From the NCBI GenBank assembly GCA_020328155.1, contig JAIXMX010000006.1, positions 3,936-56,228 of the forward strand: 52,293 bases of DNA. The letters run 5' to 3'. Below are positions 19,796 to 31,121 of this stretch, piece by piece. A program made the translations under genes and the position numbers. This DNA comes from Candidatus Endomicrobiellum agilis (lineage in GTDB: Bacteria; Elusimicrobiota; Endomicrobiia; Endomicrobiales; Endomicrobiaceae). The notes under the pieces were generated by a model. The model saw only the letters and a program-made list of their open reading frames with translations, did not search any database and was not told the DNA's origin. The first letter of the stretch is position 1. Each line of letters opens with the position of its first letter.

Positions 19796-20282
19796 AATTT
19801 CACCCTGATATCAAATTTTACAAAACAGACTGCTACAATTTTCATGATATACCACAAAATTTGATAATAACGAACAACAGCTGCCGAAAACTAACGGAAA
19901 AAGACAAAATATAATTCGGGAACAAGTTCGTAGTCAATGATAACTTTTTTATAGGGGGAAAGATTCCGCCGCATAGAACTGTTTTTAAAGTTTTTACCGG
20001 GGAACCAGAGCAGTATATCTGACGATAGGAGACGAGTCGGTGAGCGCTCCGAAACTCATTTCAATATCTACACCGATTAAAAACAACCATAACGGCAGGC
20101 TCCGCATCCGACGCGGAAATGACAACAACAAACAAATAACAATGATGCCTGCCGCTCCGATGAAACACAGCAAAAGCAAATCTCTATCTCTGCTTCTGAT
20201 ATAACTCGTGCATTTCAATCTTCAACCGGGCATTTTTAAACAGGAGCGGCATAACGACCTCATATAATCTCAAAAAATGAAG
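19796..20282. other. Spacer between ilvC and the PASTA gene
   Basis: No gene could be supported. An open frame on the minus strand (20218-19994) encodes a hydrophobic 74-residue peptide, but it has no ribosome site and no family signature. A short plus-strand stretch near 19950-20015 reads GGKIPPHRTVFKVFTGEPE and then hits a stop. Both may be pieces of one or two lost genes. Confidence 0.3.
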
Positions 20283-21281
20283 TTATTTTTTAATCCACGA
20301 CATTTTTGAGCGCAATCTCTCTCCAACTTTTTCAATTAATCTCTCGCTTACTTCTTTTCTTTCTTTTTTGAAGAAAGTTCTTCCTGTTTTGTTCTCTTCA
20401 AGCCACTTATCTGCAAATTTACCGGACTGAATATCAGTCAAAACTTTTTTCATTTCTTCTCTGGTAGAATCGGTTATTATTCTTTTTCCGCTTACATATT
20501 CGCCGTATTCTGCAGTATCGGAAACTGAATAATTCATCTTGCCGAATCCGCCTTCAAATATTAAGTCTACAATAAGTTTTACTTCGTGTAAGCATTCAAA
20601 ATATGCTATCTCAGGCTGGTAACCTGCAGCTACAAGCGTTTCAAATCCCGAGTTTATAAGCTCCACAAGCCCTCCACAAAGAACAACCTGCTCGCCAAAT
20701 AAATCAGTTTCGGTTTCTTCGGCAAAAGTCGTTTCTAGAACACCGCCTCTTGTGCCTCCGATGCCTTTAGCATAGGCAAGAGCCAAATCTTTTGCTTTAC
20801 CGCTTGCATTCTGCTCCACCGCTATTAAACACGGCACGCCTTTACCTTCTTCGTATTGTCTTCTTACCAAATGACCGGGTCCTTTGGGTGCAATCATAAT
20901 CACGTCTAAATCCGGCGTGGGAACAATCTGCTTAAAGCGTATATTAAAACCGTGTGCAAAACTCAAAATTATACCTTTTTTAATGTTAGGTTTTATATCT
21001 TCTTCCCAAACTTTTCTCTGAACTTCATCCGGCAACAGAATATGAACCCAGTCTGCCTGCTTAACTGCTTCGGCAACGCTCACCGGTTTCCAACCGTCTT
21101 CAATAGCTTTTTTATAGTTATCTCCGCCGGATCTCTGCGCAACAATAACATTTAGGCCGGAATCTTTAAGATTTAAAGCATGCGCATGCCCCTGACTACC
21201 ATAACCTAAAACTGCGATAGTTTTTCCGTTCAAAAGACTTAAATCAGCGTCACTTTCGTAATACATCTTTGCTTCTTTCAT
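20283..21281 (-). CDS. ilvC: Ketol-acid reductoisomerase (NADP type)
   Basis: IlvC rearranges and reduces acetolactate in valine and isoleucine synthesis. The 332-residue length is that of class I enzymes. The nucleotide site is [18 protein letters not shown] with AQRSGG after beta-2, pointing to NADPH. The knotted domain has the metal-binding [13 protein letters not shown] and [17 protein letters not shown] precedes the start. It is the last gene of the ilv run. Confidence 0.97.
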   Translation of the reverse strand: MKEAKMYYESDADLSLLNGKTIAVLGYGSQGHAHALNLKDSGLNVIVAQRSGGDNYKKAIEDGWKPVSVAEAVKQADWVHILLPDEVQRKVWEEDIKPNIKKGIILSFAHGFNIRFKQIVPTPDLDVIMIAPKGPGHLVRRQYEEGKGVPCLIAVEQNASGKAKDLALAYAKGIGGTRGGVLETTFAEETETDLFGEQVVLCGGLVELINSGFETLVAAGYQPEIAYFECLHEVKLIVDLIFEGGFGKMNYSVSDTAEYGEYVSGKRIITDSTREEMKKVLTDIQSGKFADKWLEENKTGRTFFKKERKEVSERLIEKVGERLRSKMSWIKK

Positions 21282-21312
21282 TTTATTTCTCCTTGTTCTC
21301 CCTTTTTCTTTA

Positions 21313-21798
21313 TCACTTTGTCAGCTGTCCTCGACTTAAAGCGACAATACCTGTCTTGCATGTTTCTCTTATCCCATAAGGCATAACCATTTTTATAAAA
21401 GCTCTGATTTTATCTCCGTTACCTGTTATTTCCACTATAATTGAATCCTGCGACACGTCTATAATTCTTGACCTGAAAATTTCTATCAGCTGAATAACTT
21501 CATTGCGGGTAGATTTTTTTATGTTTATCTTTATGAGAGCAAGACCTCTTTCAACATAATCAACATCGTTAAAATCGCTAACTTTTATAACATCGACCAG
21601 TTTATTCAACTGCTTTGTAACCTGCTCAAGAACAGAATAGTCCCCTTTGACGACAATAGTCATTCTTGAAATTGCCGGATCTTCAGTCTCACTTACATTA
21701 AGCGAATCTATATTAAATCCGCGAGCCGCAAAAAGAGTAGATATTCTTGCAAGAACACCAAACTTATTTTCTACTAAAACTGAAACCGTATGACGCAC
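21313..21798 (-). CDS. ilvH: Acetolactate synthase small (regulatory) subunit
   Basis: The 161-residue protein starts with an ACT domain ([27 protein letters not shown]) that binds valine in the family and gives feedback control, followed by the C-terminal ALS_ss domain (from about residue 80). It partners IlvB. ilvC follows after 31 bases. The gene is separated from ilvB by more than 1.1 kb holding a dead gene, so either it has its own promoter or the transcript runs through. Confidence 0.95.
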   Translation of the reverse strand: MRHTVSVLVENKFGVLARISTLFAARGFNIDSLNVSETEDPAISRMTIVVKGDYSVLEQVTKQLNKLVDVIKVSDFNDVDYVERGLALIKINIKKSTRNEVIQLIEIFRSRIIDVSQDSIIVEITGNGDKIRAFIKMVMPYGIRETCKTGIVALSRGQLTK

Positions 21799-21950
21799 AT
21801 TATCTCCTTATAATAAATTATATCGAATCTTTAAACTACTTTATTTAATTTTACAGCTTTTAAATTGATTTTTCAATATAAACTGACTTTATATAAATAA
21901 AATTTATAAACAGATTTTAAAATATTCAAAATATATTTACATAAATAATT

Positions 21951-22766
21951 TAATTGAATTTTTTTATCCGATAACCGATTCTGCCACATTCACCTATAAA
22001 TTCTATTTTTCCCGGCGCTCTTAACTCGCGAAGCAGTTCTGATATAACATTTCTAGGTATATTTGACAAAATATCTACAAATTCTTCAAAATAACACTTA
22101 CCGCGTTTTTCAATACGTTAAAGTAGCAAAGCTTTACAGCTATCTCTTGCCGTTCCTTCAGTCTTTATATACTCATCCTTTTTTTTCGCGGCATTATAAT
22201 ATTTTCTATACAACATATATTGATTTTTCTCGTGAGGAACTCTTTCTATTATTCCTAAATCAGCAAGATATTTCTGCTGTTTTAATATTGTTAAACAGCC
22301 TCTTCATCTATATCGCTCGACGAAAATCCTCCGCATATTTCGCTGTTGAAATCAGGTTCGGTCTCCTCTAAGTATTTTAGCTTGCGGAATATCATCCATA
22401 TAGAACTGCCATTTCTCATATACACAATACCGTCTGATTTGACAGTCATGCTTTTTTGGCGGCTAGGTATATTAAAAATCAAAATTCTCAAATTATCTTC
22501 ACATTTTTCAATGATAACATGAATTTCAAGTTCAGCAAACAAACGCTATTGCACATCGTCATATATCTGATAGGCAATCGTTCCGACAGAAATGTCAGAG
22601 TCATCTTTACTCTCAGCGACAAAAACCCGACGCCTTCATTTGCTAAAGCAGAACAATAATTTTTCAATTTACGATAAGAAAATCTGTTCCTAGCTTTTTT
22701 GAATTCTAAATTTGAATTTTTTCATTATTTTTTTAAGATTTCAGTCAATTTTTCCCAATTTTTCAT
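21951..22766 (-). pseudogene. Decayed AlbA_2 (Schlafen-like) DNA-binding / RecG-like C-terminal protein
   Basis: Pieces in several frames can be joined in order. From ATG 22766: MKNWEKLTEILKK, then NLEFKKARNRFSYRKLKNY and CSALANEGVGFL, the AlbA_2 hallmarks of an E-F-K motif and an A-x-A-N-E-G-G-like loop. Next come a stop, ELEIHVIIEKCEDNLRILI, YMRNGSS and TEPDFNSEICGGFS. After another break there is ADLGIIERVPHEKNQY, and a final winged-helix part NVISELLRELRAPGKIE ending GYRIKKFN and TAA at 21951. Both ends survive, but stops, frameshifts and a likely internal deletion (the ATPase part) make it dead. Such proteins act as regulators or in phage defence. It sits inside the ilv run. Confidence 0.8.
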
Positions 22767-22907
22767 AAATATCTTAAATATACACATCAAAAGTTTTTTG
22801 ATTCTTTTTAGATATTTATCGAAGAACGACATAAAGCATTAAAAGCCGTCATTAGGAAATCATAGTCAGCGGCGCTTTTTATTCCATAAATTCAATTTGT
22901 TTTTCAA

Positions 22908-24644
22908 TCATTTGTTCATCTGTGTAATAACATCATCAAGAGACGATCCAGCAGGGACCATAGGGAATATATTTTCTTCCATCTCAACCCACACATCAAG
23001 AACAACCGAACCTTTTGTTTCAAGCATCTTTTTTAAAGCGGATTCGACATCCTTTTTCTCTGTAACGCGTATTCCCAAAACGTCGTAACTCTGCGCCCAT
23101 TTTACAAAATCGGGAATATAAACGGGACAAGTGACTCTGTTCGGCTCATTACACAAACGCGGACATTTATTACGTCTCGCAAGACAGCTCTGTGAATATC
23201 TCTTGCCGTAAAACATTTCCTGCCATTGGCGCACATTTCCGAGATATTGATTGTTTAATATGACAACTTTAACGTTGATTTCATTTAATACCGATACCGC
23301 CATTTCCTGCATATTCATCTGGAAAGAACCGTCGCCGGCTATAACTATAACTTCTTTATCTGGATTCCCGACTTTTGCTCCCAGAGCGGCAGGATACCCA
23401 AAACCCATTGTTCCCAGCCCGCCGGAACTTAAAAATAAACGCGGATACTTTGCTTTATAATATTGTGCCGCCCACATCTGATGCTGTCCGACTTCCGTTG
23501 AAACAATTGCCTCGCCTTTCGTAAGTTCCGAAATTTTTTCAACCACATACTGAGGATGAAGCTTATCGTCATTTCTATTATACGACAGAGGATGCTCCTC
23601 TTTCCATGCATCAACTGTCTTAATCCATTCTTTTCTTCCTTTTTTCTCTATCAACGCTGACATTTCTTTTAAAACCGTTTTTGCATCGCCGACGACGGGA
23701 ATATCAACGTCGACAACTTTTGATATAGCTGTAGGATCTATATCAATATGGATTATTTTCGCTTTTTTTGCAAAATCGCAGACCCTACCCGTACATCTGT
23801 CGTCAAATCTAGCGCCGACGGCTATAACAACGTCCGCCGCCTGTATCGCCCTATTTGCGCAAAAAGTACCGTGCATGCCAAGCATTCCCAAACTTAAATC
23901 CGTATCATGCGGATATGTTCCGATGGCAAGCAATGTATTTGTGACAGGAATATTGGCCTTTCTTGACATTTTCAAAATTTCATCTTCCGCCCCAGAAACA
24001 ACAACGCCAGCTCCTACATAAAGTACAGGTCTTTCGCTTTTATTTATCATGCTAACTGCTTTTTTAATCTGCCCTGTATGTCCGCTGTAATTAGGTTTGT
24101 AAGAACGTATTTCAACTTTATGAGGATAAACGAATTCGCACAACCCTCGCTGCACGTCAATCGGGATATCAACCAAAACCGGTCCGGGTCTGCCGGTAGT
24201 CGCAATATAAAACGCTTCTTTTATGGTTCTTGCCAAATCCTTTACGTCTTTAACTAAAAAATTATGTTTTGTCACCGGTCTTGTGATGCCTATGGTATCT
24301 GCTTCCTGAAAAGCATCTTGGCCGATTACACTTGTTGCAACCTGTCCCGTAATTGCAACCAAAGGGACAGAATCCATATATGCAGTGCCAAGTCCCGTAA
24401 CTATATTTGTAGCTCCCGGTCCTGACGTAACTATACATACGCCGGATTTACCTGTAGAACGGGCATAGCCGTCAGCCATATGCGAAGCTCCCTGTTCATG
24501 CCTTGTTAAAATAAAATTTAATTTTGATCCGTAGATTGCGTCAAACATCGGCAGCGCCTGTCCACCTGGAATCCCAAATACTATCTCAACATTTTCCCTT
24601 AACAAGCTCTCTACTAAAATTTGCGCACCAGTTTTTTTTTCCAT
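22908..24644 (-). CDS. ilvB: Acetolactate synthase large (catalytic) subunit
   Basis: The ThDP-dependent enzyme condenses pyruvate with pyruvate or 2-oxobutyrate. The 578-residue protein has GIPGGQALPMFDAI, the catalytic glutamate E50 in RHEQGASHMADGYAR, and the ThDP/Mg motif GDGSFQMNMQEM-x-NNQYLGNVRQWQ in the C-terminal domain. Unusually, after FYGKRYS it carries an insert with four cysteines (C487, C494, C498, C506) before the normal PDFVKWAQSY. It follows ilvD by 265 bases. Confidence 0.97.
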   Translation of the reverse strand: MEKKTGAQILVESLLRENVEIVFGIPGGQALPMFDAIYGSKLNFILTRHEQGASHMADGYARSTGKSGVCIVTSGPGATNIVTGLGTAYMDSVPLVAITGQVATSVIGQDAFQEADTIGITRPVTKHNFLVKDVKDLARTIKEAFYIATTGRPGPVLVDIPIDVQRGLCEFVYPHKVEIRSYKPNYSGHTGQIKKAVSMINKSERPVLYVGAGVVVSGAEDEILKMSRKANIPVTNTLLAIGTYPHDTDLSLGMLGMHGTFCANRAIQAADVVIAVGARFDDRCTGRVCDFAKKAKIIHIDIDPTAISKVVDVDIPVVGDAKTVLKEMSALIEKKGRKEWIKTVDAWKEEHPLSYNRNDDKLHPQYVVEKISELTKGEAIVSTEVGQHQMWAAQYYKAKYPRLFLSSGGLGTMGFGYPAALGAKVGNPDKEVIVIAGDGSFQMNMQEMAVSVLNEINVKVVILNNQYLGNVRQWQEMFYGKRYSQSCLARRNKCPRLCNEPNRVTCPVYIPDFVKWAQSYDVLGIRVTEKKDVESALKKMLETKGSVVLDVWVEMEENIFPMVPAGSSLDDVITQMNK

Positions 24645-24909
24645 ACTGTAATCCTTATTTTTTACCTTTATAAAATATTGGCTTTATCCATATAAAAGAA
24701 ATTTGCTATTGCGAACTTGACGCGGATATTGGCTTCTTTTTTAAAACAGAAGTACCGCGCCAAATGCGAGATGACGACAACAGATAAACTGACCTATTAG
24801 CCAGCCGTAATTTTCATTGCCGCGCTCAAAGTTCTGTTTTTACTCAAATCTGAAATATCAATTTTTTTTAACTTTACTCAATTTTCTATAACGCCTTCCT
24901 GCCGATTCG

Positions 24910-26559
24910 CTATTTTAATACAGCACCGGTATCTGCCGACTGCACCAATTTAGCGTAACGCGCCATATAACCAGTTTTGATTTTTTGCTCTGGTTTGACA
25001 ACTTTAGCAATCCGCGATTTTATTTCATCGTCCGACAATTCAACGTTCAACGTTCTTTCAGGTATGTTAATATTTATTATATCGCCCTCATTAATTGCCC
25101 CTATCGCCCCGCCTGCCGCCGCTTCCGGAGAAATATGTCCTATACAAGGACCTCTTGTTCCGCCGGAAAAACGTCCATCGGTAAGAAGTGCGACAGAATC
25201 GCTCAACCCCATGCCGTGCAACGCGCTTGTAGGACTCAGCATCTCTCTCATTCCCGGTCCGCCGGAAGGACCTTCATATCTTATGACAACGACGTCGCCA
25301 GAAACAATTTTATTATCAAGTATCGCTTCCATAGCATCGTCTTCAGAATTAAACACGCGCGCTCTGCCAGAAAAAACTTTCATTTTTTCGCTTACGGCAG
25401 CCTGCTTGACAACGCAACCGCAAGGAGCGATATTTCCTCTTAAAACCGCAATGCCGCCTTCGGGTTTGTAAGGATTTTTCGCCCTTATAACATCCTCATC
25501 TAAAATTTTAGCTGACTTTGCAACTTCAAGTATGTCCCGCCCCGACACTGTTTTAGAATGCGCCAAACCCTTTTGAATCGCAAAAAGCACTGCAGGCATT
25601 CCGCCGGCATTGTCCAAATCTTCCATATAGTGATCTCCAGCCGGTTCCAGACAGGCAATCTGCGGAGTTCTTTCAGAGATTTCGTCAAACAATTCCAAAG
25701 GCAATTTTATTCCCGCTTCATTGGCTACAGCGGGAAGATGTAAAACCGTATTTGTAGAACCGCCCAAAGCCATATCGGCAGTAATAGCATTTTTAAAAGC
25801 GTCAAGCGTTAAAATATCACGAGGTTTTACGTCTTCTTTTACAAGTTCAACAACTCTTATACCCGATTCATAAGCAATTCTTTTTTTCTTTGCGCTGACG
25901 GCAAGCGCAGTCGCACAACCATAGAGAGACATTCCCATCGCCTCAGTTAAACACGCCATCGTGTTAGCGGTGTACATTCCCTGACAAGCGCCCGCTCCGG
26001 GACATGCCGCCATTTCCAGCTCTGAGAGCTGTTTCTCGGTAATTTTACCAGCCTGAAACTGCCCGACCGCCTCAAAAGTATCCCTTACCATAGAACGTCT
26101 TTTTTTCTCATACATTCCAGTTACCATAGCACCTGCAGTAACAGCAATCGCAGGTATATTAACCCTCGCAGCAGCCATAAGCATTCCCGGCGTAACTTTA
26201 TCGCAGTTTGATAAAAGAACAAGACCGTCCAACATATGAGCATTTGCAACAGTTTCTATTAAATCGGCAATTATCTCTCTCGAGCCAAGCGAATAATGCA
26301 TGCCGCTGTGTCCCATAGCTATACCGTCGCACACTGCAGGCGCGCCGAAAATAAAAGGAACGCCGCCGCCGGCAGCAATGCCCCTTTCTACAAATCTTTC
26401 CAAATCGCGCATCGCAATATGACCCGGAACCAAATCTGAAAATGACGAAGCAATGCCTATAAAAGGCTTATTTAAATCACTTGGACTTACCCCTGTAGAA
26501 TACAACAAACATCTGCTGGGCGCTCTCACCGCGCCTTTTTTTATTTGATCGCTTCTCAT
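24910..26559 (-). CDS. ilvD: Dihydroxy-acid dehydratase
   Basis: IlvD dehydrates dihydroxy acids to the keto acids of valine and isoleucine, using an Fe-S cluster. The cluster and metal residues are visible: [13 protein letters not shown] and [19 protein letters not shown], with [12 protein letters not shown] and [14 protein letters not shown] further on. The start at 26559 ([16 protein letters not shown], about 550 residues) matches the family and has GGAG seven bases upstream. The frame stays open upstream to an ATG at 26640, adding 27 Ile/Lys-rich residues that the family lacks (see findings). It heads the ilv run. Confidence 0.96.
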   Translation of the reverse strand: MRSDQIKKGAVRAPSRCLLYSTGVSPSDLNKPFIGIASSFSDLVPGHIAMRDLERFVERGIAAGGGVPFIFGAPAVCDGIAMGHSGMHYSLGSREIIADLIETVANAHMLDGLVLLSNCDKVTPGMLMAAARVNIPAIAVTAGAMVTGMYEKKRRSMVRDTFEAVGQFQAGKITEKQLSELEMAACPGAGACQGMYTANTMACLTEAMGMSLYGCATALAVSAKKKRIAYESGIRVVELVKEDVKPRDILTLDAFKNAITADMALGGSTNTVLHLPAVANEAGIKLPLELFDEISERTPQIACLEPAGDHYMEDLDNAGGMPAVLFAIQKGLAHSKTVSGRDILEVAKSAKILDEDVIRAKNPYKPEGGIAVLRGNIAPCGCVVKQAAVSEKMKVFSGRARVFNSEDDAMEAILDNKIVSGDVVVIRYEGPSGGPGMREMLSPTSALHGMGLSDSVALLTDGRFSGGTRGPCIGHISPEAAAGGAIGAINEGDIININIPERTLNVELSDDEIKSRIAKVVKPEQKIKTGYMARYAKLVQSADTGAVLK

Positions 26560-26658
26560 TTTTAAACTCCGTTTTATTTTACTTATCTTAATAAAATTTT
26601 CGTATTTTGATGATATGATTTTGGTTATTTTGATTGCCATTAAGTCAAACTGGTATTT

Positions 26659-26688
26659 ATTATACCAAATCTTTATTTATATGCACAA
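26659..26688 (-). promoter_or_regulatory. Promoter of ilvD with overlapping palindrome
   Basis: On the minus strand TTGTGC, an 18-base spacer and a perfect TATAAT (26664-26659). A palindrome TGGTAT-N5-ATACCA (26651-26667) covers the -10 box and the predicted start site, a classic repressor position. Confidence 0.6.
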
Positions 26689-26915
26689 ATTAACAAATTT
26701 AGTTATCTAAAAAGACGCCGAAAAATATAATTATTATTTCCGCGCACTCACTCTTTGAAGAATCCTGAAAAAGACTGGTCGGTTCGAGCGGCTTTATTCT
26801 CTTATCATAACAAACAAAACGATTTCGGCAAACAAAACAATATTCCTATGGAGTTTTAAACGCTATTTGCGGACTAAGAACTTCATTGATTTCAAATATT
26901 CAATTAGTGCAGGGC
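26689..26915. other. Spacer with a short plus-strand gene remnant
   Basis: Bases 26740-26859 on the plus strand stay open and read as protein (SLKNPEKDWSVRAALFSYH, then IPMEF and TAA), without a start. It looks like the tail of a lost gene, perhaps with helical repeats. The family is not recognised. Confidence 0.35.
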
Positions 26916-26943
26916 TTGAATTTTTTTTTTAAATGAATATAAT
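26916..26943 (+). promoter_or_regulatory. Promoter of tRNA-Asn
   Basis: TTGAAT (26916-26921), a 16-base T/A-rich spacer and a perfect TATAAT (26938-26943), about 30 bases before the mature tRNA end. Confidence 0.65.
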
Positions 26944-26979
26944 TAATATGATAAAGTTAATCATAAAAAGACGTTTAAT

Positions 26980-27051
26980 TCCGACGTAGCTCAATGGTGG
27001 AGCAATCGGCTGTTAACCGATCGGTTGCTGGTTCGAGTCCAGCCGTCGGAG
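26980..27051 (+). tRNA. tRNA-Asn (anticodon GTT)
   Basis: The cloverleaf is clear: acceptor TCCGACG/CGTCGGA, D arm GCTC..GAGC, anticodon stem ATCGG/CCGAT around CTGTTAA (GTT), T arm GCTGG-TTCGAGT-CCAGC, discriminator G. No CCA is encoded. Confidence 0.96.
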
Positions 27052-27073
27052 TTTTTAATTCCTCAAACATCAT

Positions 27074-27106
27074 AATCCTGCTTAAACGGCAGGATTTTTT
27101 GTTTTA
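27074..27106 (+). terminator. Rho-independent terminator after tRNA-Asn
   Basis: AATCCTGC and GCAGGATT form a perfect 8-bp stem with a 7-base loop, followed by a T-run. It ends the tRNA unit just before the guaB promoter region. Confidence 0.85.
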
Positions 27107-27144
27107 TCTTGTAAAACCTACACATAATGTGGTACAATAGATAG

Positions 27145-28626
<1,482 letters not shown>

Positions 28627-28782
28627 CAACCTATATATTTAACGCTGATTCGGGAAATTGTCTTCTATCTCTAAATCAGCTGTTGCTTCCTTAAAAAACT
28701 CTAACGACAAACTTTTTAAGTTAAGTTCCAAATTAACTTCGTTCATATCGGCGGATTAACGATAAAATTCCAGGATTTAAAT

Positions 28783-29715
28783 ATGTTTGACAGCTTAATA
28801 TCCTTTTTCATAATAGCAACTCTAGGCGCATTCTTTCGCTGGAAAAAGCTCGGCGGTATAAGTTCCGATGCCGCAAGACACGTAATTAACGCTATTGTAA
28901 TAAATTTTCTTCTTCCGGCGCTGTGTTTTAAAGTCATAGCTACAGCTCCTATAGATAAAAATTCTGTTTTGTTGCCGGCATCCGCAATTATAACAATTCT
29001 TTTATCTCTTCTGATATCTTTTGCAATCTATACAATAATTGAAAAATTTACGACTTTAAATAAAAAAGAAAAAGGCGCTTTAATTTTAGCGGCTTCTTTC
29101 GGGAATGTTACTTTTTTGGGTCTTTTGCTTCTCACAGGTTTGTACGGACAAAGTGCAGCAAAATATGTTCTCTTGTACGATTTTCTCGCAACAACTCCTT
29201 TACTGTGGCCGGTCGGAGCGACAATAGCCTCCTATTACGGACAAGGACAAAAACTCACATTTAAAGAAAGCTCAAAAATAATAGCGGAACTTCCTCCGGT
29301 TTGGGCGTTCGCGGCAGGATTTACAGCAAACTTTTTAGGTATTCACCTTCCAAATTTTCTATTAAAAACTTTAGATATTATGTCTATGGCGATAATTCCG
29401 CTTATGATGTTTAGCATAGGACTCGCTCTTTCTAAGCCAAAGTTAAAACACGCAATAATTGCAACTCCCGCAATTATAATAAAGCTATGTCTGGTTCCAT
29501 TGATCGCCTTCGGAACCGCTCTGCTTCTAGGAATGGACGGACTCGCTTTAAAATCAACTGTTATGGAAGCAGCTATGCCTACAATGATTTTCACTTCAGT
29601 TATATCTTCTCAATATAAACTCGACCACACTCTTTCCGCCGTTATCATTGTACTCTCAACAATAATATCTCTTATTACTCTTCCATTAATTTCGTGGCTG
29701 CTTCGGGGATATTAG
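28783..29715 (+). CDS. AEC-family (auxin efflux carrier-like) permease
   Basis: The 310-residue, very hydrophobic protein has about ten predicted membrane helices in two five-helix halves, the layout of the AEC/PIN-type transporter family. The N-terminal half holds NAIVINFLLPALCFKVIA, typical of the broken helix with a conserved N-x-x-x-P. Bacterial relatives export organic acids such as malate, but the substrate cannot be told here. AGGA lies seven bases before the ATG. guaB ends 156 bases upstream on the same strand. Confidence 0.85.
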   Translation: MFDSLISFFIIATLGAFFRWKKLGGISSDAARHVINAIVINFLLPALCFKVIATAPIDKNSVLLPASAIITILLSLLISFAIYTIIEKFTTLNKKEKGALILAASFGNVTFLGLLLLTGLYGQSAAKYVLLYDFLATTPLLWPVGATIASYYGQGQKLTFKESSKIIAELPPVWAFAAGFTANFLGIHLPNFLLKTLDIMSMAIIPLMMFSIGLALSKPKLKHAIIATPAIIIKLCLVPLIAFGTALLLGMDGLALKSTVMEAAMPTMIFTSVISSQYKLDHTLSAVIIVLSTIISLITLPLISWLLRGY

Positions 29716-30066
29716 ACGACGTTCAGACAATCGACAGGGACGACATTAAAATATGACGGGTAATGACAAACGGCGCAGTTCTAAAAGAAAACTTTTAAAC
29801 GGCGTTTCCTCTTACCGCAAAAATACGGATTCTGCCTCGTTTTCACTCTGAAATTATAAGTCAGTTTTTGAACTGCGCGGAGAGCTGGCACTGTATTTGA
29901 TAGATATTTATTTCTATGAATTCTTTTATTGCGGAAACAGTATTTAAAATATCCGCAATGTTTTCGGCAACTGCCGTTTAAATACGATAAAAAACAAAAT
30001 AGCGCGCAAATTGCCTGCAGAAAGCAGAAAGATGTTGCAACGCAAACGCGTCGGAGCAAATAATCC
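29716..30066. other. Spacer between convergent transporter and rpsI genes
   Basis: Nothing recognisable. A minus-strand open frame (30059-29781) is rich in Cys, Arg and Phe, has no ribosome site and looks like non-coding sequence. No clear terminator was found for either neighbour. Confidence 0.35.
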
Positions 30067-30462
30067 TTAACGTTTTGAGAATTGGAAACGTTTTCTGGCT
30101 TTTGGTCTCCCCGGTTTTTTTCTTTCTACCATTCTGGGATCCCTGGTTAAAAGACCTTCTTTTTTCAATACCGCTTTTGACGGTTCATTGAGTTTCAAAA
30201 TCGCTCTCGCCAAGCTATGGCTTATAGCTCCCGCCTGACCGCTTATTCCGCCGCCCTTAACATTGACATAAAAATCATAATCTCTCACGCCATTCCAAAA
30301 GTCAAAAGGCTTTAAAGCTGTCTTTTTAAGTCTTTCTAAGCCGCCGAAATATTCGTCTATAGTTTTATTATTAATTATAATTTTGCCGCTTCCATCTGAA
30401 ACTTTTATTCTGGCAACTGCATTTTTTCTGCGTCCCGCAGTTATACAAGAAACGCTGTTCAT
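30067..30462 (-). CDS. rpsI: Small-subunit ribosomal protein uS9
   Basis: The 131-residue protein ends in the family's basic tail (RKKPGRPKARKRFQFSKR), which reaches the P-site tRNA. TAGRRKNAVARIKV at the start and GGGISGQAGAISHSLARAL in the middle are S9 signatures. GGGGAG lies before the ATG. It follows rplM by 12 bases, the universal L13-S9 pair. Confidence 0.97.
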   Translation of the reverse strand: MNSVSCITAGRRKNAVARIKVSDGSGKIIINNKTIDEYFGGLERLKKTALKPFDFWNGVRDYDFYVNVKGGGISGQAGAISHSLARAILKLNEPSKAVLKKEGLLTRDPRMVERKKPGRPKARKRFQFSKR

Positions 30463-30474
30463 TTTCTCCCCTCT

Positions 30475-30906
30475 TTACTTTGCCGACACCGCGAGCTGTG
30501 CGCCGTGCATATGTTTATCTCCCTTAAACACTTTAAGCCTTGTAATCTGTCTGTCCGCAAGTTTATTTTTAGGAAGCATTCCCTTAACCGCCGCAAACAA
30601 AGCTTTTTCAGGGCTTTTAACCATCAAAACAGAATAAGGAGTTAACTTTGCTCCGCCCGGATATCCGGAATATGTAAAATATGTTTTCTGGCTGAGTTTC
30701 TTTCCCGTAAGAACAATCCTGCTTGCATTTGTCACAACCACGAAATCGCCGCAGTCTATATGATTTGTATAAAAAACTTTACTTTTTCCTCTTAAAAGTT
30801 CAGCTATTTTAACCGCAAGTCTTCCCAAAATTTTTCCATCGGCATCTATCAAGTGCCATTTTCTTTCAACTGCATCCTGTTTTGGCAAATAAGTCTTTTT
30901 ATTCAT
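30475..30906 (-). CDS. rplM: Large-subunit ribosomal protein uL13
   Basis: The 143-residue protein is a standard L13: W-x-x-I-D-A-x-G-x-x-L-G-R-L at residues 17-30, the DFVVVTNASRI segment and the MLPKNKL motif. L13 is an early assembly protein of the 50S subunit. AAGG lies before the ATG. A leader of about 180 bases separates it from its promoter. Confidence 0.97.
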   Translation of the reverse strand: MNKKTYLPKQDAVERKWHLIDADGKILGRLAVKIAELLRGKSKVFYTNHIDCGDFVVVTNASRIVLTGKKLSQKTYFTYSGYPGGAKLTPYSVLMVKSPEKALFAAVKGMLPKNKLADRQITRLKVFKGDKHMHGAQLAVSAK

Positions 30907-31091
30907 ATTTAAAACCTTGTTCCATAAAAATTTATACCGCTTTTACCGCCCCGACAAAATAAGGGCAGACGCTGTAAATATCCTAAATTTAAGAATCAGC
31001 TAAATCTCTATAACCGCAAACCGCATTCCATAATCTGCTTGCTAAAACTTAAACTGGAAAATAAAACTTTTCAACAGTCATAATGTCTGAT
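30907..31091 (-). promoter_or_regulatory. Long 5' leader of rplM-rpsI
   Basis: The predicted transcript starts near 31085 and carries about 180 untranslated bases before rplM. L13 operons in several bacteria are autoregulated through such leaders. I could not fold this one reliably, so it is only a candidate. Confidence 0.3.
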
Positions 31092-31121
31092 ATTATACAC
31101 TTTTAAATAGAAAAAAAGCAA
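31092..31121 (-). promoter_or_regulatory. Promoter of rplM-rpsI
   Basis: On the minus strand TTGCTT, an 18-base T-rich spacer and a perfect TATAAT (31097-31092). Confidence 0.6.

Noticed and set aside
19994-20218. 74-residue hydrophobic ORF on the minus strand as a gene
   Set aside because: There is no ribosome site, no promoter and no family signature. The hydrophobic run may be chance in old coding DNA.
21799-22907. Plus-strand ORF of about 100 codons at 22063-22371
   Set aside because: It is antisense to the AlbA_2-like pseudogene, whose conserved motifs are on the minus strand.
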